64,000 nt of DNA from Alitta virens (taxonomy: Eukaryota > Annelida > Polychaeta > Phyllodocida > Nereididae), in NCBI GenBank assembly GCA_932294295.1, contig OW028581.1, forward strand, positions 14,110,162 through 14,174,161, given 5' to 3'. Both the position numbers and the translations under genes were made by a program. The first letter of the stretch is position 1. Every line of letters starts with the position of its first letter. Below, piece by piece: positions 22,752 through 34,152 of this stretch. Below the pieces are notes generated by a model. The model searched no databases and had not been told where the DNA came from. It saw only the letters and a list, made by a program, of their open reading frames with translations.

Positions 22752-24511
22752 TGATGGGAAAACCCCTCGAAGAATCCACGCAAAGTACTTAACAAGAAAC
22801 GATCTAGGGTTATTTGTGAGTTCTTATGCAGTATTTTGGCAAAATATTCCAATTCTGTAACACTTCTCAACACTCTGCAGCTTCAGTGATATACAAATTT
22901 GAATTCAAAAGTATGCAATTTAATGTCATCAAGCATTTTGCAAAAAAATAACCATTTTATCAGTGTTTAGTATTTGTTGAGAACCTGTCTGAATGTGCAC
23001 TTGCATTCCTTATTGTTCATAGGTTGGTCAAATATATGTGTTTGCCATAGACTGTGATGAAAATGATTTATAACACAGGCATACAGCTGCAACAGAATGA
23101 TGGAGAGTGTTACAGACAGCATTGGATTACAGATAAGACCTATCATGTCAGCTTTAACATGTTTAAATGCTCAGGGTATGACACATGCAATTTGATTCTA
23201 GGTTTGTAGGCTTTGACTTAAAAATTTTCAGTTTTGCAGACAGATTTAATCGCACCCTATGTGCATCACAACAACATTGGTGACCCATATGTGTGATTTA
23301 CATGTTACAGCTACAATATATAAATTTACTCCTGGACAATGTCTAAGTATAGATCTGCATGAGAGATTACATATCGAATCTAGCAAAATATGCGCAATTG
23401 ATATGATGTGATCAAGTAATTACATGTGTTAATTGGGACTCCAGTTGACCCAAAAGCAGCAGGTTGTAGCCATCAGCGAAAGTACTCTTTCTGTAGGTTA
23501 CCAATCTTGGTTTGCAATATGTAATGTAAGGTATAGCCTGAACACCGCCTAATCCAGGCCGGTTGTCTGCTATGTAAGGTAAACCTCAACAAGCTATCCA
23601 AATCGGGAGTTAAAGAATTACATTGAACAATGTTGAAGAAAAGTGGCTTGGCCCAATTGCTTGTGCTTCAGCCTTTATTTCAACACAATAATGCAATATA
23701 ATAAGCTAAAACTCACTGACTTGGAGCTGCTGAGCAATGGCTTTGATGCAATCATGTTAGCTCATCATTACATCTGGATTAAGATGTACTACATGATCTA
23801 CATGAGCATGTAGAGTAGATGTACCTAATAAAGTGATTGCCCTCAACCCTACTAAACAACTGGCAGCCAAGGCACATCAATTCAAAAACGAATAGTATTT
23901 TTGATGTGTAGGCCTAGTTAGTAGTGACTGTGAAAATTATATATATTAAACAATTGTGGAAGGAGGTAGCAGGTTTTCACGGAATTAGGTCTTCACGGAA
24001 TTAGGTACACTAACTCTACAATGCATCTGACATATGGGATGACGATATATGCTTCAGATCGGCGTACTGAAACTAAAAAAAAAAACTAAAAAAACTGCGT
24101 AGCCTATGGTGGGTGTACGATATTTCCACCTTTAGCTAATCAATGTTGGTGAAAGTTAACCTTCAATTCATCTGTCAATTTGAATTATTGAAATGCATTA
24201 ACTTGACACTTTCCACTGCTTGAATCTTGATATACAATAGATTATTTACAGGTTATCTAAGCTGCTTGGCCTCTTGAACTGTGCAAAGAAGTCAAGAGGC
24301 TGTGAATCATTATTTGATGTCTTTTATAGAAGTCTGTATTAGTAATCTTGCCATTATCTTAGCTTGATATATTAAGAACGTAGAAAACCACTTATCACCT
24401 GTCAGGCCATACATAGCTTTATCTGTCTTATCCGAGGGTATAAGCATTATGATAAGGATATCAATCCAGATAAGAACCAGTGAAAGTTTATGTGGTTTCT
24501 TTTTGCAGGTC

Positions 24512-24544
24512 ATGTCTGAGTGTGCATTCCTCCCACAGAAATGA
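24512..24544 (+). promoter_or_regulatory. Upstream ORF overlapping the TYSND1 start codon
   Basis: An 11-codon frame (ATG at 24512, TGA at 24542-24544) lies directly after the splice acceptor at 24507-24508. Its stop overlaps the TYSND1 start as ATGA. Termination-reinitiation or leaky scanning would be needed to translate the protease, so this could tune its expression. It matters only if transcripts start upstream of 24512. Confidence 0.4.
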
Positions 24545-27500
24545 AGCGACACGAACACGCAGAGTTCCAGCTCGGCTGCTTGGTTGAAGTTTCACGAGGC
24601 CGGCAAACCTCAGCAGCAAATGAACCCGCTAGCTGTAGCGGGATCTTGCTGAGTGAGGAGGGTCTGGTGTTAACTCATGCATCGTTGCTTTTGACTACTC
24701 TTTCTGATGCTGAATTTTCTGTTTTACAAAACTCAGAGACATTGCCATCACAAGTCTTGGATGACATCAATGTTCAAGTGACTCTAGAGAGAAACAGCCA
24801 CAGTGAAGATGCTGTCTTGCCTTCTTCTAATTCAATCAAGCCAAAATTGGATATTGCTCAAGTCCAGCAAGAGCTGCCGAAACGTTATACAGCACTCGTT
24901 GGCGTCTCCGGCAGAAACCATGATGAGCAGTTGATGCACGGTGTCAGTGGACGTATTCTACAGATCTGGAGGGCTAACAAGTTTGCCAAAATATTGCAGA
25001 GCATGCTACCAAGTAGCGAAGGATGGAGTTTCTTTGAGAGCAATGAATCCAAAGAAATCGGGGAGGATGTGCAAGAAAAGGCCAACCTACTCATTCCTTA
25101 CTTCTTGATTCTTAAATTGGACCACTTAAACTCGAAAAGCGATGCTGCATTTCACCATGGACCTCTGCACAAGGGACAGAAAGTTTGGTGCATGGGTTCA
25201 CCGTTTGGCAACTTGTGTCCTCCTGTGTTCTTGAACTGTGTAAGTCAAGGAATCGTCGGGAATTTGGCTGGTCCAAATAATGAAGTTATATTAACTGACG
25301 CACGGTGCATTCCTGGTTCTGAAGGAGGGGCGGTCTTTATTCCAACACCCAATGGGTATGTTTCACTTGATGAAAGTGACTTCCTTGTGCACTCTCACTT
25401 TGGCATATAACTGAAGTGGCGCTATTGTAACTATATATATATTTATATGCTATTTTTATTTTTCAGACGAGAAATTGCAGGAATGATAGTTGCTCCTCTC
25501 TGCTGGAAAACAAATGAGTGGGTTGGTCTCACTATCGCCTGCTCACTGGTCGAAATATTGTCTTCTCTGAGAAATTCACATTCTTTTGTGAATTCCGGCA
25601 TTATTTCAGTTCCTGGTGAGTTTCAATTTCTATGTTGCAGACCATGAATGAACTGTAGCCTAATGTCATTAACATTTAAATATAAACATGTTTCTTCTCT
25701 CTTTCAGCAATTATGAAGTCAAAAATGACAGCAGCTACAGAAGTGGTAGACCTTGACCTTTTGAGGTCAACAGAGGACAGTGACCTCAAGATGACCCAGT
25801 TTCCGTCTGTGTGCTTAATTGAGTGTGAAGGCAGCTGGGGATCTGGAGTTCTCATTGACCAACGAGGGGCTATTTTGACCTGCAGTCACGTGGTCAAATT
25901 CAAGAAAACCTCAAAAGGTAATGAATTACACCTGATCAAATGATCATGTCATAGGGTACATTAATTTTAATAATTTGTAAATGAATAAGATCGGAATGTG
26001 TGACTATTAAAAATTGGTCTATTCCAAAATATGTTTTCATGTGACAGAAATCATGTGCGATCAACTGGCAATGGCACACTGACACATATTAACTCAATTA
26101 TGTCAGATGTATGCCTAGTACCAGTGAATAATTTTTTTATCAGTGTGGCAATTAATAGCCTTTTACCACAGAAGCACACACGTACAGCATTGTCACTTGA
26201 GAGTCTGATAAGAGTTTTATATAGACTCACCTGTGGATTTTTGATAAGACAAAATTCCGATTGTTGATGCTATCAGATCCGTGCGATCAATGCGTGATTG
26301 GCATCATGAACTTTTAAGAGTTCAGTGTCAAGATATTTGGGACTGCAATCACATTCTAATTGGTGAAAGAAAAAAAGTACTAATTCAAGTGCAGATCCTG
26401 TTTTATTAAATATCAATTAGGCAGCAATGTGTCAGAAAGACCTCAGATGTGTTTAAGCTACAGATATTTAAATTTTAAAGCAGTGCCAACACAGGGTGTT
26501 TCTAGCTAATTCATTTACCCAATTGTGTTGTATTTATGAAATAAAGAGTAAAATTAAAATTTAAAATTATGAGCGTTGTTTTGTTGAAAAAATCAACCAG
26601 CCAATGAATGAGTTAATTTAACGGTTGCTCATTCTAATCGTAATGTGATTCATTTTAGTGTTCGTGACATTCCCGGAAAGAAAAACAAAGACAGCCATGA
26701 AAGCTGATGTTGTGGTTTGTGCGTCATCCAAAGAAGTCTTCGATATTGCCATTTTGCAGATCAGAAATTTCAGACAGGATAGAAATCTCTTGAGGCCTGT
26801 AAAGATTGCACGGCCTAGAAATGGTAAGTGACATACAACAAGAAACTAACCAGCATGTCCTTAGTCATTCTATAATATGAGTAATTTTTCTTGTTAGGAG
26901 AGGGAGCCACCAGCAACAGCTGCAAGATGGTCCGAAACATTTGTTTTATGTATATATCTACAATCAAGTCATTGAGTGGTAACTTATTAATGACATCCAT
27001 CGGTTGGACCATCTGCCTGTGTTAATAAGGAGATACCCATTCAATTGTGTATTAGTTCTTATGTTTGCATACTATACAGAATTTTTGTTTTATTTGCATT
27101 GCAGGCATGCAAGTGGTGACTGTGGGACATGCCTGTTTTGGTGTTGACAAGGATTTAAGTCCTACAATGACCCAAGGTCGAATCGCCAAGGTCGTGGAAG
27201 TCGGGTGTGCTCCTGTTATAATCCAGGTAGAGTGTATTATTGAAAATGTATTACATATACTGGTCACATAAATTGTGAATCAGTACCTATGATTTCAATA
27301 CAATATGTATTTCCATATTTTTGCCTTGTCAGATATATTATAAGTGTGTTCTTATTTTTGCAGAGTTCCTGTGCTGTACATGCGGGAGCCAGTGGAGGTG
27401 CTCTTCTGACACCAGATGGCAGTCTGGTTGGTATTCTCACATGCAACTCCAGGTAATTAGATATTTGAGAAATTGAAATATGTCAAAAGGCAATTGTAGT

Positions 27501-28242
27501 ATAGTTAGAGTTGACCGCATGCTTTCGCAATCTAAAAACCATAACTTGTAAAATTAATCCGTCATAAGGTTACATTTAATTTAAATGTTGCTGTTCCAGG
27601 GACACAGAAACAGGGGCCAGCTATCCACATGTGAACATGAGTGTACCTGTCGCAACGATTTGGCCGCACATTCAAGCGTATCTCAAGACAGAAGGTGAGC
27701 CGATTGTTTTTTAATTATCTCAATGTTTCCATTTTATACATTATGAAATTTAAATGTATGTTTGAGAATTATTGAGAATCATTGCATAGAGAAGTGTATA
27801 CATATTATGTACACTTTTGAAAGCAGCATCTAAGTTCGTCAGCTACGTATCAACAACAAAACACTTGAACTATTTCTTCGGTTTTTATTTCCAGATGAAA
27901 AACATCTGAAGTCTATAACCTTGCAAAATACACAAGCATCAGATCTGTGGGGATTGAGGTCCTCATTAGGTATGTATGAAATTTCATACATTTTATGATT
28001 TATTCATAATGTTGCTTTGCCATTTGTGATATAATATAATAATAACTATGAATTTCATGCTTCATACATTTTATGATTTATTTGTAATGTTGCTTAGCTA
28101 TTGGTGATATAATATAATAATAACTCCCTCCAGCCTAATTCCCAAATGAGAGTCTGTACTGATAAATTCACACAGCTCTAATTCATTATTAACTGTACTT
28201 ATTCATCTTTTTCTTTCAGGGGCAACCAAGAGCAAACTATGA
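24541..28242 (+). CDS. TYSND1: Peroxisomal leader-peptide-processing protease (TYSND1)
   Basis: Trypsin-like serine protease of the peroxisome matrix that removes PTS2 presequences and trims PTS1 enzymes of lipid oxidation (known for the family). Nine exons: 24541-25355, 25467-25615, 25708-25917, 26659-26823, 27105-27226, 27364-27452, 27600-27694, 27895-27969, 28220-28242. They give 580 residues, close to the 566 of human. The N-terminal half has CSGILLSEEGLVLTHASLL, GSPFGNLCPPVFLN and CIPGSEGGAVF. The C-terminal protease half has His382 in LTCSHVV, Asp420 in FDIAIL and Ser497 in GASGGAL, the inferred catalytic triad. The protein ends exactly in SKL, a canonical PTS1, placed in the tiny last exon; this supports the whole splice model. 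The start Met (24541) follows a splice acceptor at 24508, so a non-coding 5' exon exists upstream. It converges on DNAAF3. Confidence 0.95.
27972..28128. repeat. Local tandem duplication in the last TYSND1 intron
   Basis: A roughly 75-bp AT-rich unit (TTCATACATTTTATGATTTA ... GATATAATATAATAATAACT) occurs twice in succession with a few differences. Confidence 0.75.
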
Positions 28243-28346
28243 ATGACCACAAACACTCAGAATTGTAAATAGAGAATTTTATTAATGTGCTGGCGCATTA
28301 AAATCTATAAACCAACATTTCCAATTTAATGTAATATTTGTTATGG

Positions 28347-28352
28347 AATAAA
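28347..28352 (+). terminator. AATAAA polyadenylation signal of TYSND1
   Basis: First canonical AATAAA after the TYSND1 stop (28242), about 105 bases downstream, in the 460-bp space between the two convergent genes. Confidence 0.6.
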
Positions 28353-28667
28353 TTTCCAACATTGTACTTATTGTTGTCAGAACTGATTTCTCATGCTTCA
28401 TTATACTATTTTATTGAATTTGCAAAACAAAAAAGAAACTTTGAGAAGGTAAAACTAGTGTCACAACTGATAAATATCATTCTGGATTTATATGCTGCAC
28501 AGCAATATTTATTGTATAAACTTAATCAGCTTTAACACTGAGCAATTTAAATGTTAGTATTTCTAACATCTCAAAGTAATGTAATCAACCAGTCCAGTTG
28601 GTCTGGTCACTCTGGTATAGCATGCATCGCAAAGAAGTCGAATACATATTACGTCAAGAACATTTAC

Positions 28668-28673
28668 TTTATT
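28668..28673 (-). terminator. AATAAA polyadenylation signal of DNAAF3
   Basis: The minus-strand AATAAA starts 29 bases past the DNAAF3 stop codon (28702), which implies a very short 3'UTR and no overlap with the convergent TYSND1 transcript. Confidence 0.6.
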
Positions 28674-28701
28674 CATACAGATAGATTGTTACAGCAAAGT
28701 A

Positions 28702-31700
28702 TCAAGATGAGCATTTGTACGTGAAATATAAATAGTTATCATCTTCATCATCAACGGGTTCAATTACCTGAAAGGAAAACTTACTGTCAGAAACTTGTGA
28801 CCATTTTTATACAAATAAATTTTACTATCTTCCAGTAAAATAAAGACTTATACTCGTGACACTATATTTCATCGTAGTAAATAAAGTATTCATGGCACCA
28901 ATGTGAGTTTTAAAAGTCATAAATTTGACAAACCTCGCAACCTGCTCCTTTTGCTAATTGAATGACTTTAGCAACGTATTCCTTGCACTGCTCTTTTTTG
29001 AGCTCAATCATATACCTGAAATATAATTCAAACTTATTGATCGATGTACAAAAATAATTTGAACATAGCTGTTTATGTGTATCATTAGCACATATTTTAC
29101 AAATCAGCAATGTTTTTCAAACACTATCTTTTTCTCCGCCTCTTAGATACGATAGCCAGAAAATGCTTTAAAAATATAAAATAAACATTTGATTATTTAA
29201 ACCCACTTTCGGCTTTTGTTTGAACCAATTTGGAAGTATTATTTTTCAATATATAAACTTCAGGAGACAATGCTGTAGCAGATTACAGGAAAACGCCTAC
29301 GTTAAAAAGAACTTTAGACTGTTTGATATTGAGACAGCTTTCAGTAAAGCATCTCCTGTTCTGTAGAATGCCTTACCACACCCTACTAAAAACAATCCAT
29401 CGATGTAATCTTTTAAGAAGTGCCTGAAGACTTCTCTTTTTAATCTTGTACATACTACAATTTTAAAATGTATTTATTTCTTTTTAATTATAATTTTATT
29501 CCTTTAAATGTGCAGCGCTTTAGGTGTAATTTTAAATATAAAGCGCTTTACAAACGTAATAATGAAAATAATAATAAACTTACTTTGCGGTTTCTGCAAT
29601 GACTAATGCCTTATCAGCGAGTATCGGAGTGACCTCTTTTGATAGGTTGTGTACCATGCTGGGAAATAAATGAATTGGATCATGTAATTTTGAAATAAAT
29701 TATGAGATAGATTGATATCGCTTTAAATACATTCACAGAATATTTTGTGCATTCTAACCTGTTGGAAAAGTACACAATGTCAAACAGTTTCTGGTATTTT
29801 GACTTCTTGTGAAGTTCTGTCACAGATTGTAGAGGTAGGAAGTGTATCTTGATTCCTTCCAATGGAACTATTGCTGAAATAATAACATCAGTAAATTTAG
29901 TGCGCTTCTGATCTGATTTACCAGATTTTTTTTATGTCACACATATTTCTTCACTATGCATCACCTTGATTGACCGAAATAATAAATTAGAATTTTAAGT
30001 TTCTGAATTTCACATCTCTCAATTGCAAGTCATCAGGAGAGCAACTAAACTTGCAAATTAATTCGCCTCACAAACATTGGATACTGTAGGTAAATTATTA
30101 CTAAAGTGAAAATGAGCTGCTAAAATAAAAAGTTATTTTCAGTTTCGAAAACGAAAGTTTCACTGCTTACCTAAGGAGTGATCAGTTGCGTTTGGCTGTG
30201 ATTTGTTTTCAGTACCATCATTTATTGCTTCCGAGTTCTCTGCTTCTTCACTTTCATCTTCTTCTGTTATTTCTAAATTTTTCACAAATAATTTTCATAT
30301 TAGCTGATCGCTTTATTAGTATGAAAATCTACTCAAATCAAATTTTTCATAAAAAAATTAATAAATTTATATAAAAATAATAATTTGTTTGTTGCAGATT
30401 CAAAGAGAAGAATAGTTAATCCAACCTGTAAGTTTTGGGCCCTCTGGCTGTTTTTCTTCTTCAGGTTCAACATACTTTTTCTTGTTCAGTAATTCATACA
30501 GCATAGCATTCATGTTGTATTCACTGACATGTTCTGAACACTAAAATATATTTGGAAAAAAAAAAAAATTGTTGGTCATTATAAATGCAAGAACATACAT
30601 TTTTGTTTGGAGTGACTTAAATTAGTTGATAATTTTTCCAGGTGCGACCAGTGATGTTATTTCCTTTATCATTACTTATGTCGTTTATAGCTTGCAGACA
30701 CTTACCTTCATGTAATTATGATTGGCCTTCTTGAACAGTTTCTGATTGTCTGATTCAATTCCAAAAGTTATGTATGGACTGACCAGCATGTCGCCCCAGT
30801 AACCTCTTCTCGGATGCAGTTCTCCACCCTTCAATGACAACACAATGAATAATTAATTAATTGGCAATCATTTTTGCATTATTTAAAATTTCAGAAATAT
30901 TGAAATCTATTTCTATTCAGCACTTACCACTTTGAAGACCATTCCTGAAGCAAGAGTTTTATTTGGAGTGTCATAGGTGCCATCTCGAATCTCAAATGCA
31001 ATGCCCTTTTGGCGCCATTTGGCATAATAACGGTTATTTATTATACCAGCCTGAAACAATTAATTCCATGCAAGAAATAAATCATAAGTTTCCTACTCCA
31101 TAAATGTGAGACAAATAGCTATATATTATAACTGGCTCCTACCCCCTTTTCTGCAAGCTTCATGTGGAAATCCCAGTCAAACACATTTGGAATGGCATCA
31201 TACCGTACCCCTAACAATTTTCTTAAACGGAGATCCCTGCAAATGTAATTCAGATAATAATATCACCTAAATTGGCAAACATACAATTTATAATAGGCCA
31301 CAGTCACCTTCCGTGGTCATAACTGCAAGGTACCAAGCTTGTCTAGGGAGGCAGCAACATAGGGTTCATAAGGCTACACATCATTAGTGTAAAGGAAGCG
31401 TTCTAGTACTTTTTGATTATCGCTTACCAGCACTTTTCTGCTTGAAATGTATCCTGACTTGGGTTCCTCCAAAACTTGAATACACCTTCAAGCATGTCTC
31501 TTTCTTTGAACTGAAAGAAAAAATAATTTGGCAATTTAGAAGATCTCTGCATGTTGGTCATTCTATGGAATTCTATTTTGTTCCATTTTTTTTTTAAATT
31601 GGAACTAAGTCTGTACATTGTACCTTAAGCAATGACAAGTCAATCACAGGCATCTGCTGTTGCAAGTAGTCAAAATCTGTTATCATTCTGAAAAAAAATT

Positions 31701-33843
31701 CAGTCTCATTTTTTCCTTCTTCTTTTTTTTTTAATAATAAGAATTTGGTTTTCAAACTCAAAAGCAAATTGTCCTCCTCGAAAAATTACACATTGCACTC
31801 ACTTAATAAATTCTGTGGAAATTTTTTCAACATATTCACTGCTTTGTTTTCTGACTAATATGTTACCATACAGTTCCAGGAACAACTCTGTTTTTTCTGA
31901 AACCAAACAATTCCGATGATAACTTTGATGATCTAGACTATGTGCAAAATATTTCGATATTGATATTGAAATAAAAACCAACCTTGAATGCCCATCCTTT
32001 CTTGCTGTTCCAGTGCAATTGTCAAGAAAAGCAGGTCCCTAGCATATAATTCCAAATGACTTTCTGCAACATAAATCTGCAAAAGAGCCAAATAAATACT
32101 TGAAAAGATCATGGTTGATAGGTAAATAAGAGCAAAACAATTGTAAATGGCTTACATTTAATGGTCTCATGTTATGTTTGAATCTTTGAGATAATGTCTT
32201 CAAAATATGACGGCAATCCCCTGATCCAACTAGGAGAATATTCAATGCTGATTCTGGAAAAAAAAAAAATCTACATCATATCAACAGCATATGCAAATCA
32301 ACGTTTCATGCAATCGCATGTAGAAAGTCTTATACTTTTAACCATTGTTATTATTTGTTCCATTTAAAAGTGTGGTTGGGGGGGGGGGGGGGGTGGGGGT
32401 GGGCATGGACCTGAAGATTTTTAGATTGGCCACAAACCATAACGGCCACAGTACTAAAGGGCCACGAATCCGGAACGGCCATAAAATTAACGGCCACAGA
32501 CCAAAAGAGCTACATTGTATATTTTGGCAGGAACACATTAGCAGCTGATTAGTGTTATTAGTTCCAGCTAAGAATTGATTTGGGCATGGCGCACATACAT
32601 ATCCGGGCGTCCATATATGCTCATATAGTTCACCCAGATACCAGAAAAAAAAAGGTCTTCACTTGAATTCAGGCATGGCACTGACAAAGTCGGGCATGGT
32701 GCGAGGGGCATTGGGCATGGCGCGGTGCCATGCTCAAATAGCCGATCTGGAACACTGTAATTTACACTTGGAATCAGTGAAATTTGCCGCCCCTTGATTC
32801 GAGTGTACATTTAAGTTGGATTGTTATTGAATATTTTCGGCTAAATAAGTGTTCTCTTGTCAATCACAAAAAGCACCTGACATGAATCTCTTAATTTTGC
32901 TGTTTGCAATTAACATTAAATACAATTAAACTGGCCATACAACACATCTATCATCAAAGGGTTAAAAACTTTATCATGTTTATACATTTTAGCTTGAAGA
33001 CATGCTGCTTCTTCAAAAACTTCCTGTCAGCCCCCACCCCACACTTTTAATTGGAACAGCCCTGACTGCAACTGTAATTAGGGTCGTCAATTTTTCTTGA
33101 CAGTAGGGGGGGGGGATGCAGACCTACTTTGTCTGTCCCACTGTGACTTTCCCTCGCTCATACAAGTAGTAGCAGTTAATGCGCGGACACTGGCCAAGAG
33201 GTAAATTAATGGTGGATCACTTACGCCAAACTTATAAACTTGTACTGATATGTGATATCAAGTGTAAAGCTGTTAAACAAAGAACAAATGTTCCAAAACA
33301 AAAGTGTGTGAAAAAGGTTAATTTTAATTTGTGAACTTCAGTTGGGGAGGGGGGGATGATTGCATTGATCATCCCCCCTTCTAAGAAAGTGGGGGTATAT
33401 ATCCCCACCCTCCCCCCCCCCTGAAGTCTGTAATACACTACTTTATAAGTTGTACAGAATGACAAGCTGCAGTCTGAAGTCAGTGAAGAGGTTAAATTTA
33501 ACTAGTCATTGTCTCATTATGCTCATTCTGTTAGTGTTGCACATAGGCAATGCCATTAATTAATTACCATTAGACGTGCCCAAAGACATTTCCTCGAGTG
33601 ATCTATTCAAACCTGAAACAACAAAAAGATATATATAACAGCACTGCAATACAGTCTGCAAGTATAGGCACATCACTGCCTCTGCAACTTGGTTGTGGCT
33701 TCACAGGAATGCAGAATCTCAGTTGGTTGCCAAGTAAATAATTAATTAATTACTTGCTGGAAACGTATAAACTTACCTTTGTCTTGAAGATCAAGACAGG
33801 GTGTGAAACCCCACCAAGTAATAGACCCGAATCCGTCCGACAT
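28702..33843 (-). CDS. DNAAF3: Dynein axonemal assembly factor 3
   Basis: Cytoplasmic factor for pre-assembly of outer and inner dynein arms before transport to cilia (known for the family). Sixteen exons in transcript order: 33843-33777, 33612-33568, 32253-32156, 32076-31983, 31896-31803, 31687-31624, 31510-31428, 31236-31143, 31050-30928, 30828-30706, 30540-30426, 30272-30171, 29873-29759, 29658-29584, 29015-28934, 28767-28702. They give 479 residues against about 540 in human. The start GFGSITWWGFTPCLDLQ is diagnostic. So are the central FKERDMLEGVFKFWRN, RKLLGVRYDAIPNVFDWD, GIAFEIRDGTYDTPNKTLAS and RGYWGDMLVSPYITFGIESD. The C-terminal part has IKIHFLPLQSV and LADKALVIAETAK, followed by an acidic end. 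An acidic, Glu-rich linker exon (30272-30171) separates the halves. The human Pro-rich tail is absent. It is transcribed divergently from CWF19L1, 310 bp away. Confidence 0.94.
29270..29577 (+). mobile_element. Degenerate LINE 3' end in a DNAAF3 intron
   Basis: Plus-strand translation with stops gives a run like FSKASPVL.NALPH, then SFKKCLKTSLF, which resembles the extreme C-terminus of reverse-transcriptase ORFs of L2/CR1-type non-LTR retrotransposons. It is followed by a 3'UTR with GCGCTTTA...TAAAGCGC inverted repeats and an AAT-rich tail, also typical of that group. It is 5'-truncated and inactive, antisense to DNAAF3. Confidence 0.6.
32375..32560. repeat. Poly-G tract followed by an ACGGCCAC-type iterated repeat
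   Basis: A run of about 16 G is followed by loosely spaced GGCCAC/ACGGCCA words (five copies within about 90 bases), in the large second DNAAF3 intron. No coding content. Confidence 0.6.
33726..33739 (+). promoter_or_regulatory. Possible X-box (RFX) site in DNAAF3 intron 1
   Basis: GTTGCCAAGTAAAT matches the first half (GTTGCC) and most of the second half of the RFX X-box consensus found at ciliary genes. It lies in the first intron of DNAAF3, about 100 bp downstream of its start codon. Partial match only. Confidence 0.25.
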
Positions 33844-34152
33844 TTTGGCAAATTTCAGAATAATGAGACCGATCTGCTAACAGACGACGCTTCTTGGACA
33901 CCGGCGGCCATTCGTAAACAAAACAGCTTCGCACGTAAAGAAACAAAACAATATATTTTTTTAAATGTGCATAAAACCAATCTAATAGAATTTAGAGGCA
34001 AGTTAATTATTACTGAAAATTAACAGTCACAGTAGTTGTATATTATCAGCTTATATATTTTTCCCAATTGTTTTGGTGTCAGTGCGAGACTGCTGTGCGT
34101 TCTACAACCGGCGAAACGTGTTTGATGAGACAGAAATTGCGCTAAATTTATG
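33844..34152. promoter_or_regulatory. Divergent promoter between DNAAF3 and CWF19L1
   Basis: Only 309 bases separate the two start codons, so the regulatory region and both 5'UTRs must share this stretch. It contains a perfect GTAAACA forkhead-box core (33914-33920), about 70 bases from the DNAAF3 start, which suits FOXJ1 control of a motile-cilium gene. No TATA box is obvious near either start. Confidence 0.55.

Larger units (their letters stand above)
21103..24508. other. Intergenic spacer upstream of TYSND1
   Basis: No coding exon was recognised. It contains a 138-bp tandem duplication (21706-21979), a perfect CRE-like TGACGTCA at 22744-22751 in a locally GC-richer stretch (about 22600-22780), and AT-rich DNA. 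A non-coding first exon and promoter of TYSND1 may lie around 22.6-22.8 kb, because the first coding exon begins at a splice acceptor. Confidence 0.45.

Noticed and set aside
24520..24540. N-terminal extension of TYSND1 from 24520
   Set aside because: It would need a GTG start; an ATG at 24541 follows and gives a family-like N-terminus.
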